From: Nostoc sp. NIES-3756
GTDB taxonomy: Bacteria > Cyanobacteriota > Cyanobacteriia > Cyanobacteriales > Nostocaceae
Assembly (NCBI RefSeq): GCF_001548375.1
Contig: NZ_AP017295.1
Span: 2,514,501-2,578,500, forward strand
DNA length: 64,000 bases
Direction: 5' to 3'
The position numbers were made by a program, and so were the translations under genes. Position 1 is the first letter of the stretch, and every line of letters starts with the position of its first letter. Below the pieces are notes generated by a model. The model was not told the DNA's origin. It saw only the letters and a list, made by a program, of their open reading frames with translations, and ran no database searches. This document shows positions 43,612 to 51,667 of the stretch, piece by piece.

Positions 43612-44333
43612 AAAGTTAAGTAAAGAAATTGCACAAAAGTACGGATTGACTATGGGAAACAACTACTTTTAGGGTTGATTCAATAAAATGCCTAAATCAG
43701 ATTTCGGTGAAGTAAATTACCAAATTCATCAAGGCCTTTTTAGTAATTAAGCAGAAAATTTGCTAATGCCATATCTATTAATTTCTCAGCTAAAACTCAC
43801 AAAACCATGAGTAAAATATTGAGTTATTAGATAGAATGATGTATAGCTAAATAATGCTCTGCTCATATTTGGTAAGTGTTTGAAGTTAAAAGTATCCGTC
43901 CATTATTACAATCTAGTAATATTAGAACTACAAACTTTATTAGCTTTATAAGAGAATTGTTACAGATATTAACCCATTTCAATAACTAGCTAAAGGTTAG
44001 CTTTTCAATATATTTTTTCATACTTTAGATAGTTGAAAGCCTCAAAATAATTGAGTTTTTTAGAGTCAATACATCTAAATAAGTATATTTATTGGCATAA
44101 GAAAGATGTAAGACCGCAAAACTCACAAACCAAAGTCCAAAATGAGGAAAAATCAGGCAAGTACTGTACTCACATTTTCCTCAGCAGATTTTCGTAATTG
44201 AATTTACAGAAGACGGAACTCGTTTGCTGAAAGTAGACTCGTGTTTGTATCCCAACAAATCTTTCTTCTATATCTGAAGATTTGCGCCGTAAATTTCTTT
44301 CAAGAAATATAATTCTATATTGGATGTAAATGT
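43612..44333. other. about 720-bp intergenic region between divergent SLH-FAS1 and LemA genes
   Basis: No gene, RNA or clear repeat seen. It is AT-rich and should carry the promoters of both divergent genes. The length suggests regulation of the surface-protein gene. Confidence 0.45.
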
Positions 44334-44930
44334 ATGAGTCTGATAGGGTTGTTTATATTTGCCGTAACTATAGTTGCGATTATTTCCGTCATCATCATTG
44401 GTAGCTACAACGATTTAGTTAAGTTTCGCAACCGCTATAAAAATGCTTACTCCCAGATAGATGTGCAACTACAGCGCCGCTACGACCTAATTCCCAATTT
44501 GGTGGAAACTGCCAAAGGGTATATGAAACATGAGCGAGAAACTTTAGAAGCTGTAATTGCTGCGCGAAACTCGGCCATAAGTGCAAGCAGTCGCGCCTCC
44601 CAAAATCCTGGTGATCCCCAAGCGATGCAGCAATTAAGCAATGCTGAAGCCGCGTTAACAGGTGCATTAAGTCACCTGATGGTACTTTCAGAAGCATACC
44701 CAGAATTGAAAGCCGATCGCGCCATGAGCCAAGTCATGGAAGAACTCTCTTCCACAGAAAACCGCATTGCCTTCGCGCGTCAGGCTTTTAACGATGCAGT
44801 CACCCTATTCAACACCAAAAGCGAGTCTTTCCCTAGTAACTTAATCGCCAACACTTTTAATTTCACTCTGGCAGAACTACTACCAGAATCCGCGCCTGAA
44901 GTCAAAAACGCTCCTCGCGTGTCTTTTTAA
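44334..44930 (+). CDS. lemA: LemA family protein
   Basis: A 198-residue protein with one N-terminal membrane helix (about 2-24, LIGLFIFAVTIVAIISVIII). The LemA helical bundle follows, with NRYKNAYSQIDVQLQRRYDL and the conserved IPNLVETAKGYMKHERETLE (about 54-73). The C-terminal FNDAVTLFNTKSESFPSNLI is also typical. LemA proteins are coiled-coil membrane proteins of unknown mechanism, often encoded beside TPM-domain or M48 proteases, as here (M48 gene 377 bp downstream). The intervening DNA contains a repeat element, so the original operon may have been interrupted. Confidence 0.92.
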   Translation: MSLIGLFIFAVTIVAIISVIIIGSYNDLVKFRNRYKNAYSQIDVQLQRRYDLIPNLVETAKGYMKHERETLEAVIAARNSAISASSRASQNPGDPQAMQQLSNAEAALTGALSHLMVLSEAYPELKADRAMSQVMEELSSTENRIAFARQAFNDAVTLFNTKSESFPSNLIANTFNFTLAELLPESAPEVKNAPRVSF

Positions 44931-44979
44931 GGGTGTAGGGGTTTAGGTTTTTAAAACTCTCATACCCTCATACCCTCAC

Positions 44980-45269
44980 CTGACTTTTCACGGGCTGAAA
45001 GACCCCTCTCCAAACCTCTCACGCCAGTTGCTACAACGGGGGGAACCCCCCTTTGGGTATGCCTTCTCTACGAGAGGCTGCGCCAACGGCACGCCAAGGG
45101 CGAACACCAGTCCCCTACGGCGGGAAACCCGCCTACAGGGCTGGATTCACCGCAACGCACTGGCTCCCCTATAAGGAAAAAGGCTTTAATTGCTCCCCCT
45201 TCCCATGAAGGGAAGGGGGCTGGGGGGTTAGGTCTGAAGTTAACTTTTCCACATGACGTGAAAAGTCAG
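44980..45269. mobile_element. repeat element between lemA and the M48 protease gene
   Basis: Inverted ends CTGACTTTTCACG (44980-44992) and CGTGAAAAGTCAG (45257-45269) bound 290 bp of GC-rich, non-coding sequence. Inside is a strong hairpin (CCCCCTTCCC ATGA AGGGAAGGGGG, about 45198-45222). The sequence ATACCCTCA flanks both sides (44970-44978 and 45270-45278), resembling a 9-bp target duplication, although the word is locally repeated. The same end sequence occurs at 39786-39798. Confidence 0.6.
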
Positions 45270-45307
45270 ATACCCTCATACTCTTACACCCCTACACCCC
45301 TTCCTCT

Positions 45308-47200
45308 ATGAATTTCTTTGAACATCAAGACAAGGCACGCCAAAACACGCAGCAACTACTGGGGTTATTTGCCTTATCTATCGTGGTGATGATTTTAGCA
45401 ATTTATATTACGACGCTGTTTCTGTTACGTTTGGCTCCTCGTATTTGGTGGGAACCGCAAATATTTTTGTGTATTGCTGGTGGGACAATTATTGCGATCG
45501 CCATTGGTAGTCTATATAAAATATTCTGCCTGCGTGAAGGTGGGCGAGTTATTGCCCAAGAGTTGGGGGGGCGCTATCTTGTAGCCGACATGGCTAATCC
45601 CCAAGAAAAACAACTATTAAATATTGTCGAAGAAATGGCGATCGCTTCTGGTATTCCTGTGCCAGAAGTTTATATCCTTGATGCCGAAATGAGCATTAAT
45701 GCTTTCGCTGCCGGGTTTACACTGAATGATGCTGTAATTGGTGTTACCCGTGGCACATTACTGTCCCTCAACCGAGATGAGCTACAAGGAGTCATTGGTC
45801 ACGAATTTAGCCACATTATCAACGGCGATATGCGGCTAAATTTGCGTTTGGTGGGGCTATTACACGGCATTTTATTTATCTACTTAACTGGAGAACTGTT
45901 ATGGCACTTGCGTGGTACTGAGTCCCGCGAAGAAAAAGGGCCACCTCTGTGGGCTTTTGGTTTAGCACTGATGTTAATTGGTTGGATTGGCTTAATCTGC
46001 GGTCGCATCATCAAAGCTGCCGTTTCCCGTCAACGGGAGTTTTTAGCCGATGCTTGCGCCGTCCAGTTCACCCGTAACCCTGATGGCATTGCTAGTGTCT
46101 TTGAAAAACTCCAACGTCTGGACTCACGCCTAATTTCCCCCCGCGCGGAAGCTTCCAGTCATATGTTTTTCGGCAATCCCCTCAACCCTTCCTTCTGGGA
46201 AGCTATGCTTTCCACTCACCCACCCCTCAGCGAACGCATCCATCGCGTCCGGGGTTTGAACACCCGCAATTTAGCCGCACCTCCATCTGTCCGTCGTTCC
46301 TCCACATCAGATTCCCTCGCAATGGGTTTTGCTGGCGCTAATCCTACAATCACCCCAGAACAGGTAGTCAACCAAGTAGGGAGCGTTGCCCCAGAGCATT
46401 TTGCTCATGCTCAAGCCTTGTTATCCCAGTTACCAGAATCCTTGCGTTTGGGTGTGAGGGAACAACACAGTGCAATGGCGATCGCTTTGGCCTTAGGCTT
46501 AGAGATAGAAAATGCTCAAGTACAAGAACGCCAACTTGCTTGGTTGCGTGAAGTCCAACCAAGCGAGATTGTAGAACAAACTCTGTCATTTAAGAACGAA
46601 ATCAGTCCATTAGACCCAAGCTTACGCCTACCACTAATAGATTTAGTCGTACCAGCACTACGCAAATTTTCTCCTAAAGAGTGCCACAGACTTTGCAAAT
46701 GTATCCAAGGTTTAATCGTCGCCACTGGTAGCTTTTCTCTGTGGCACTTTATCTTGCAACTAGTCCTATGGCATCGCCTGCAACCTCTTATAGATCCCAC
46801 AGCAACAATCAAAGTAGAATTTACGTCTATAGAGGAAATTTGGTCAGATAGCATCACCGTACTATCGGCAATTGCCCGTGTAGGACAATCCAAACCTGAT
46901 GACATTGCTTATGCCTTTCGTTCTGGAGTATTTCGCCTACCTGGAGCCGGAAAGCAAGAAAAAGCAGATACATTAGTAACTTGTAATTTCTCAGAAGTGA
47001 AAAAAAGTATCGAACGTCTTCGCCTCGCCTCTCCTAAACTCAAACAAGCGATCGTTGATGCCTGCGCTCACACAGTTCTATTAGACAATCAAGTTACTAA
47101 TTCGGAAGCAGATTTGTTAAGAGCGATCGCCATGACCTTAGACTGTCCCATCCCACCGTTTTTAGATTCTCAACGTCGCGTTATCAAAGCAAAATCCTAA
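45308..47200 (+). CDS. M48-family membrane zinc metalloprotease
   Basis: A 630-residue membrane protease related to HtpX/Ste24. The zinc site is HEFSH in GVIGHEFSHIINGDM (about 163-176), with the third ligand Glu in QREFLADACAVQFTR (about 245). Membrane helices lie at about 17-40, 50-68, 180-198 and 212-232. After residue about 330 there is a large extra C-terminal region (300 residues) with TerB-like helical character (LRLGVREQHSAMAIALALGL, then KQAIVDACAHTVLLDNQVTN). Simple HtpX proteins lack this. It probably degrades misfolded membrane proteins together with LemA. The leader contains a repeat element. Confidence 0.9.
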   Translation: MNFFEHQDKARQNTQQLLGLFALSIVVMILAIYITTLFLLRLAPRIWWEPQIFLCIAGGTIIAIAIGSLYKIFCLREGGRVIAQELGGRYLVADMANPQEKQLLNIVEEMAIASGIPVPEVYILDAEMSINAFAAGFTLNDAVIGVTRGTLLSLNRDELQGVIGHEFSHIINGDMRLNLRLVGLLHGILFIYLTGELLWHLRGTESREEKGPPLWAFGLALMLIGWIGLICGRIIKAAVSRQREFLADACAVQFTRNPDGIASVFEKLQRLDSRLISPRAEASSHMFFGNPLNPSFWEAMLSTHPPLSERIHRVRGLNTRNLAAPPSVRRSSTSDSLAMGFAGANPTITPEQVVNQVGSVAPEHFAHAQALLSQLPESLRLGVREQHSAMAIALALGLEIENAQVQERQLAWLREVQPSEIVEQTLSFKNEISPLDPSLRLPLIDLVVPALRKFSPKECHRLCKCIQGLIVATGSFSLWHFILQLVLWHRLQPLIDPTATIKVEFTSIEEIWSDSITVLSAIARVGQSKPDDIAYAFRSGVFRLPGAGKQEKADTLVTCNFSEVKKSIERLRLASPKLKQAIVDACAHTVLLDNQVTNSEADLLRAIAMTLDCPIPPFLDSQRRVIKAKS

Positions 47201-47432
47201 TTTTTCTGCTTAAATTCTTATTTAGCCTGATTCACAGATAGAGTTGATGTTTATTAAAGATAGTCTCTTTTTGTTATCTATCATCCTTGGAAGCATATCT
47301 AACTTAAATTTAAGCTTGCCCTTTTTAGTCGGAATGTAAAAATTTTTAGACAAAATACCACCATCCCAACTATCCTGAAAATAGATTGTTATATTGTACT
47401 AATTAGTTATTTAGTACAACTTGGGGTAAGCT

Positions 47433-48158
47433 GTGCGTAATGATTTACAAAATTTGGAGATTAGCCAGAAAGAATTAGAAACTTTAACTAATCTACCTGT
47501 AAATTCCCAATTAATTATTATCAAGAATTTCTTAATAAATTTTTGTAAAAAAATCCTAGCTCAAATTAAAGGCTCAGAAGGTGCGACAGTAATCTTCATC
47601 GGATTTTCTGTAACTATTTTTGCCTATTTAATAGTTGATGTTTTTATTAAAATATTTGCAGCTTGGATAAATACACCATCCTGGTTATTATTGATAGTTA
47701 TTACTTTTGTGGTGTATGCAGGTACGCAGTTTTTTTTATACTACTGGTGGCGTAACCAGCAAAAAAATCTGAAAAAAAATATGACAACTTCTTTAGAAAT
47801 TCTTTTAAAGGATGTTGAAAGATATAATTCTGTTATCAAAGCAATAGATATTAATGACCAAATAGAAGATGCTGGCAATGCCGGTGTAAGTATTAAGGAA
47901 AGAGATAAAGTTATCGTTGCACTCAAGCTGACTAGAGCCGATTTAATTAGAGCTTTGAGAACAGAAAGAATATTGAGAGAAAATAAGAATTTTCTCCTCA
48001 GTAATACAGAATTATTTACTAACAATTTAGCAACTTTAACCGCAATGCAGGTGACAGAACAAGCTACTGAACACGGCAGGTTACTCAATGAAGCATTACA
48101 GATTGCCCTAGATGTACAGTATGAAATGAAAACTCTGCAAAGCCAATCTAATATTTAA
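47433..48158 (+). CDS. hypothetical membrane protein with coiled coil
   Basis: A 241-residue protein starting at a GTG (47433). Two adjacent transmembrane helices (about 51-75 and 82-106) form a hairpin. The soluble C-terminal 120 residues are charged and helical with coiled-coil character (VKVIVALKLTRADLIRALRT-like stretch near 160-185, then LRENKNFLLSNTELFTNNLA). No family is recognised. It lies between the protease gene and a mobile element and may be independent of both. A structural or sensor role cannot be distinguished. Confidence 0.6.
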   Translation: MRNDLQNLEISQKELETLTNLPVNSQLIIIKNFLINFCKKILAQIKGSEGATVIFIGFSVTIFAYLIVDVFIKIFAAWINTPSWLLLIVITFVVYAGTQFFLYYWWRNQQKNLKKNMTTSLEILLKDVERYNSVIKAIDINDQIEDAGNAGVSIKERDKVIVALKLTRADLIRALRTERILRENKNFLLSNTELFTNNLATLTAMQVTEQATEHGRLLNEALQIALDVQYEMKTLQSQSNI

Positions 48159-48428
48159 TACGGTAAGGACTGGGACTAATCAATTAAAAATTAGAGAAAT
48201 TTTCCTCATCTCTCTTATCCTGTACCTCTCTGCTACCCTACCTCCTCCCTCCTAATCTTATGAGATAATGGGACTTCCAGAGAATAAAATATACTGTAAT
48301 TAAAATAATAATTATTTTAAAGGTGAGTTATTTTAAAGGTGAGAAAGCGATTGTCGTTGGCAACTGCTTTCTCACCCTAATAAATTGTTAATATTAGATT
48401 TGAAGCTAACTTTTAGATCGATAAACTA

Positions 48429-49037
48429 ATGGCTTTATTAATACGCGAATCTAATCAAATGTCCCTTCATCAGTTGACAAAGATGGGTGGGAAACCCCTT
48501 GCGCCTTCAAATACTCAATGGGGGAGTTGTAGCGTATGTGGTGGGTGGATGCAGTTCATTGGTCAAATTGACTTAGAAGAAACAGCAATAAAAGAGGTTA
48601 GTAAACGCAAACAGTTACTGCTCATATTTATGTGTACTAATAATCCTGGACTGTGTGATGAGTGGAACGCTGATTTAGGAGGCAATGCAGCGATATTGGT
48701 TTCTAAAACTAACCTGACAAGTCTTGAAGCACCTTGTGACAAAGAAGAATTTCTGTTAGAAGAAACATTATTAAGTTTGGATCAGTGTGATGATTCGGCT
48801 GAGACTTATTGTCAAATTTTAAACCAATCTCAAAACCAAGTATGCGGCAAAATTGGTGGTGAACCATTGTGGATTCAAGCGGATGAAACTCCTATCTGTA
48901 GTTGTGGAGCTAGGATGAGGTTTGTATTTCAGTTGGAATACAGCGCCGAAATTCAGTTTGGGGATGCGGGTTCTGGATATGGCTTTATTTGTTTAGTATG
49001 TCAACAACGGGCAAAGTTTCTTTGGCAATGTTGCTAA
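48429..49037 (+). CDS. DUF1963-like cysteine-rich protein (passenger gene)
   Basis: A 202-residue protein with two related halves, each resembling DUF1963/YwqG-type repeats. The first is GGKPLAPSNTQWGSCSVCGG with WMQFIGQIDL (about 16-45). The second is GGEPLWIQADETPICSCGAR with MRFVFQLEY (about 142-170). Cys pairs CSVC, CSCG and CLVC suggest zinc binding. The N-terminus may start at MALLIRESNQ or at the internal Met12 (MSLHQLT). It lies inside an inverted-repeat element, so horizontal mobility is likely. Function is unknown; DUF1963 proteins have no established activity. Confidence 0.65.
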   Translation: MALLIRESNQMSLHQLTKMGGKPLAPSNTQWGSCSVCGGWMQFIGQIDLEETAIKEVSKRKQLLLIFMCTNNPGLCDEWNADLGGNAAILVSKTNLTSLEAPCDKEEFLLEETLLSLDQCDDSAETYCQILNQSQNQVCGKIGGEPLWIQADETPICSCGARMRFVFQLEYSAEIQFGDAGSGYGFICLVCQQRAKFLWQCC

Positions 49038-49305
49038 ATGGCTCATCGAAAAAATTATTTTAAATTATCAATATAAAACTCTGCTACCGTTATTTCCCAT
49101 TTTATTCAGCCTTGTGGCTTAATAAATAAGCCCTCAATGAAATATTCTGAATAGTTTGCATGAGAATCATCGCAATACTTTCCAGACCATCTTGCCCCTC
49201 GTGACAGCTTCACATATTTACCCCAACTTTTTCAGTAAATCTGTTAATTCTATAGACACCTCTTTCCACCCACAAATTCAATCATTATCGAATTTACTAC
49301 AAAAC

Positions 49306-49344
49306 GGGGAGGAAGAGGCTGCCGTCGGCAGCCTCTTCCTCCCC
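49306..49344. repeat. perfect 19-bp-arm palindrome
   Basis: GGGGAGGAAGAGGCTGCCG (49306-49324) and its exact complement (49326-49344) surround a single T. Further C residues follow. It lies within the inverted-repeat element about 55 bp before its right end. It could form a cruciform or a very stable RNA hairpin. Confidence 0.9.
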
Positions 49345-49454
49345 CCCTAACAATGATTACCATTTTTATTAACTGTATATTTTATTTTCTGGAAGTCCCT
49401 TAATCAGCAGGCTCAATAATCTAATAACTAATCCAAGGTCTAATATAAAGAAGT

Positions 49455-50780
49455 TTGACACTCACCACCCTAAACTTGCAGTGATTCTTCATTCATAGAC
49501 CCAACTTGCTCACACAGGATTTCTCCTGCATGAGTAGAGGTCGAATCTCCTGAAGCGTTCGGATCTAAGATCCAGGTTCCTACGTGACCCGTAGTACCCA
49601 AGGCTGCTTTCAGAATATTGATGGCGGCGTTCCAGTCTCTATCCACAACAAATCCACATTCACATACATGGGTTCTAGTTGAGAGAGATTTTTTCACCAC
49701 CGCACCACAGTCAGAACATGTTTGTGAAGTATAGGCAGGATTAACTGCAATCGTTAACCTACCAAACTTTACCCCAAAATACTCTAACCATTTTCTGAAT
49801 TGATACCAACCAACATCATTAATCGACTGGGCAAGACAGTGGTTTTTCACTAAGTTCTTAATCCTCAAATCTTCATAAGCGACCAAATCGTGAGATTGGA
49901 TAACGCAACGCGCCAGTCTCTTGGCGTGTTCTTCACGTTGCCTACTTATTTTGAGGTGTAATCGCCCTAAATGATTAATGGCGCACTTACGGTTGGCAGA
50001 GCCTTTTTGTTTGCGAGAAACCCGACGTTGATATAACTTTAAGCGTTTGGAGCCTGTACGATAAAATCTAGGGTTAGGCTCGCTATGACCATTGCTGTCG
50101 GTGTAGAAATCTTTAATTCCTACATCCAAACCAATGGTTTTACCCGTAGGCGGCATTTCTACTTTGGCTTGGACACTAATTAAAAACTGAACATAATAGC
50201 CATCAGCCCGACGTATTAACCTCACCCGTTTGATCTGTTCTAGTTGGTAGAAGTTTAAGTCCCAAGTCCCCTTAAGTTTAAGCTTGCCAATACTTTTTTT
50301 ATCTGTGAAAGTGATTTGCTTCCTAGTTGTGGATAATTTCCATCCAGAGGTTTTATATTCTACTGAGCGGCAATTTTTCTTGAACTTGGGATATCCCTTT
50401 TTACCACGAATAGATTTTTTACAGTTGTCATAGAATCGAGCTATGGAACTATATGCTCTTTCAATCGCAGCTTGGCAAGCACTAGAATTTAAAGCTTTGA
50501 CAAAGGGAAACTGTTCTCGAAGTTGTTTGCTGAGGCGGTATAGATCCTTTTGTCCGACACCACGATTATCCATCCAAAAGCAGATACTCTTGTTGCGAAC
50601 AAATTGAGCGGTTCTAATCGCCTCATCAACAGCCTTGTATTGAGTTGTTTTTCCTTTGGCTTTAAATTCGACGACAAGCATCTTACGTCAACAACTCCTA
50701 CGCAAAATATTTTATCATAAAAAAGCCGTCCTACAAGCGATGCACTGAAGCTCAAGAAGTGAACGGCACTTTAAACCCAT
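49455..50780 (-). mobile_element. solo-TnpB insertion sequence (IS200/IS605 group, IS1341-type)
   Basis: A tnpB gene without a Y1 transposase (tnpA). Upstream of tnpB on the minus strand is a hairpin-forming left end (GCCGTTC near 50765 pairing with GGACGGC near 50725). Downstream the sequence ...GTGTCAA near 49455 resembles the TCAA right-end cleavage site of this family. Exact ends are approximate. It sits 55 bp from the end of the neighbouring inverted-repeat element. Confidence 0.65.
49470..50681 (-). CDS. tnpB: TnpB RNA-guided DNA endonuclease
   Basis: A 403-residue TnpB. The RuvC-like catalytic residues are intact: Asp in TIGLDVGIKDF (about 195), Glu in LVAYEDLRIKNL (about 271) and Asp in DRDWNAAINI (about 345). 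A zinc finger of the form CSDCG...CECG lies between the last two (about 313-341). TnpB proteins cut DNA guided by an omega-RNA transcribed from the 3' end of the element. The region around and beyond the stop codon (49455-49560) is the expected omega-RNA source. All domains look complete, so the nuclease may be active, although it would need a TnpA in trans to move. Confidence 0.93.
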   Translation of the reverse strand: MLVVEFKAKGKTTQYKAVDEAIRTAQFVRNKSICFWMDNRGVGQKDLYRLSKQLREQFPFVKALNSSACQAAIERAYSSIARFYDNCKKSIRGKKGYPKFKKNCRSVEYKTSGWKLSTTRKQITFTDKKSIGKLKLKGTWDLNFYQLEQIKRVRLIRRADGYYVQFLISVQAKVEMPPTGKTIGLDVGIKDFYTDSNGHSEPNPRFYRTGSKRLKLYQRRVSRKQKGSANRKCAINHLGRLHLKISRQREEHAKRLARCVIQSHDLVAYEDLRIKNLVKNHCLAQSINDVGWYQFRKWLEYFGVKFGRLTIAVNPAYTSQTCSDCGAVVKKSLSTRTHVCECGFVVDRDWNAAINILKAALGTTGHVGTWILDPNASGDSTSTHAGEILCEQVGSMNEESLQV

Positions 50781-50812
50781 TTTTGCGATAAAATAAGCGA
50801 TCGCCTACAGGC

Positions 50813-51580
50813 ATGGATTGGAAAGAAATTAGAGGTAACTGGGCGCTGATTCCCCGCAATCCAGTGGGTATCATACATTTTCTTGGTGGTGCATTTGTCG
50901 CCACTGCACCCCATCTAACTTACCGTTGGTTGCTAGAACAGTTAGGCAATAAGGGGTATGTGGTTATTGCCACGCCCTTTGTTAATACCCTGGATCATAT
51001 TGCGATCGCCAAATCTGTACTCTTAAACTTTGAGCGGACACTAGAAAGATTGTATGATTCTGGTGCATTACGCAAGCTTTACTTGCCCACTTATGGCATT
51101 GGGCATAGTATGGGCTGTAAGCTGCATTTACTTATTGGCAGTCTTTTTCCTGTAGAACGGGCAGGTAATATCTTAATTTCCTTTAATAACTACGCAGCTA
51201 AAGATGCTATTCCCTTAGTAGAACAGTTAAACAATACTTTAGCGATCGAATTTACGCCTTCACCCCAAGAAACAAACAAGCTGGTACAAGAAGGCTACAA
51301 CGTCCGCCGCAACTTATTAATTAAATTTAATAACGATAATCTTGACCAATCAGCAGCCTTAACCAAAATCTTACAAGGACGCTTTCCAGAAATGGTCACA
51401 ATCCAGACCTTACCAGGAACGCACACTACACCCTTAGGTCAGGATGTCAAATGGCAAACGGGGTCATCATTCACTCCCCTTGATGCTTTAGGGCAGTGGT
51501 TCAAGCAAGAAGTCTATCGTGATCTAAATCAGCTAAATCGTGCCATACTTTTGTGGTTAAATCCTCTTTCACCGCCATAA
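50813..51580 (+). CDS. DUF1350 family alpha/beta-hydrolase-like protein
   Basis: A 255-residue protein of the DUF1350 family, found in cyanobacteria and chloroplasts. The nucleophile elbow GIGHSMGCKLH (about 96-106) gives a candidate Ser, and VGIIHFLGGAFVATAP (about 18-33) forms the oxyanion region. A His in TLPGTHTTPLGQ (about 203) completes a plausible triad. There is no signal peptide. It may be a lipase/esterase-type enzyme, but the substrate is unknown. The start lies just after a GCGATCGC site. It is bounded on the right by a heptamer array. Confidence 0.85.
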   Translation: MDWKEIRGNWALIPRNPVGIIHFLGGAFVATAPHLTYRWLLEQLGNKGYVVIATPFVNTLDHIAIAKSVLLNFERTLERLYDSGALRKLYLPTYGIGHSMGCKLHLLIGSLFPVERAGNILISFNNYAAKDAIPLVEQLNNTLAIEFTPSPQETNKLVQEGYNVRRNLLIKFNNDNLDQSAALTKILQGRFPEMVTIQTLPGTHTTPLGQDVKWQTGSSFTPLDALGQWFKQEVYRDLNQLNRAILLWLNPLSPP

Positions 51581-51617
51581 GCAGGCAAGAGGCAGGAGGC
51601 AGAAGAGAATAAATTTT

Positions 51618-51666
51618 AACTACGGACTAATGACTAATGACCAATGACCAATGACCAATGACCAAC
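51618..51666. repeat. heptamer array (TAATGAC / CAATGAC) before the PP2C response regulator
   Basis: Six to seven tandem units of (T/C)AATGAC end within 2 bp of the ATG at 51668. The array therefore occupies the position where a ribosome-binding site would lie, and no Shine-Dalgarno is visible. Confidence 0.85.
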
Positions 51667-51667
51667 T

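Larger units (their letters stand above)
48270..49399. mobile_element. inverted-repeat-bounded element carrying a DUF1963-like gene
   Basis: The left end GGGACTTCCAGAGAATAAAA continuing with TATACTGT (48270-48297) is an inverted copy, with about two mismatches, of the right end (49374-49399), read on the other strand as GGGACTTCCAGAAAATAAAA followed by TATACAGT. Between them lie one gene (48429-49037) and a perfect palindrome, but no transposase. Similar ends bound the 187-bp element at 39769. The structure suggests a non-autonomous transposon with a passenger gene. Confidence 0.6.

Noticed and set aside
43599..43634. Longer SLH-FAS1 frame starting 12 codons earlier
   Set aside because: It lacks a ribosome-binding site, would contain the strong GGAGGAAG within the coding region, and would displace the signal peptide from the N-terminus.
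49156..49350. Open frame of 64 codons before the large palindrome
   Set aside because: Its last third is the palindrome itself, and there is no start signal or protein-like conservation.
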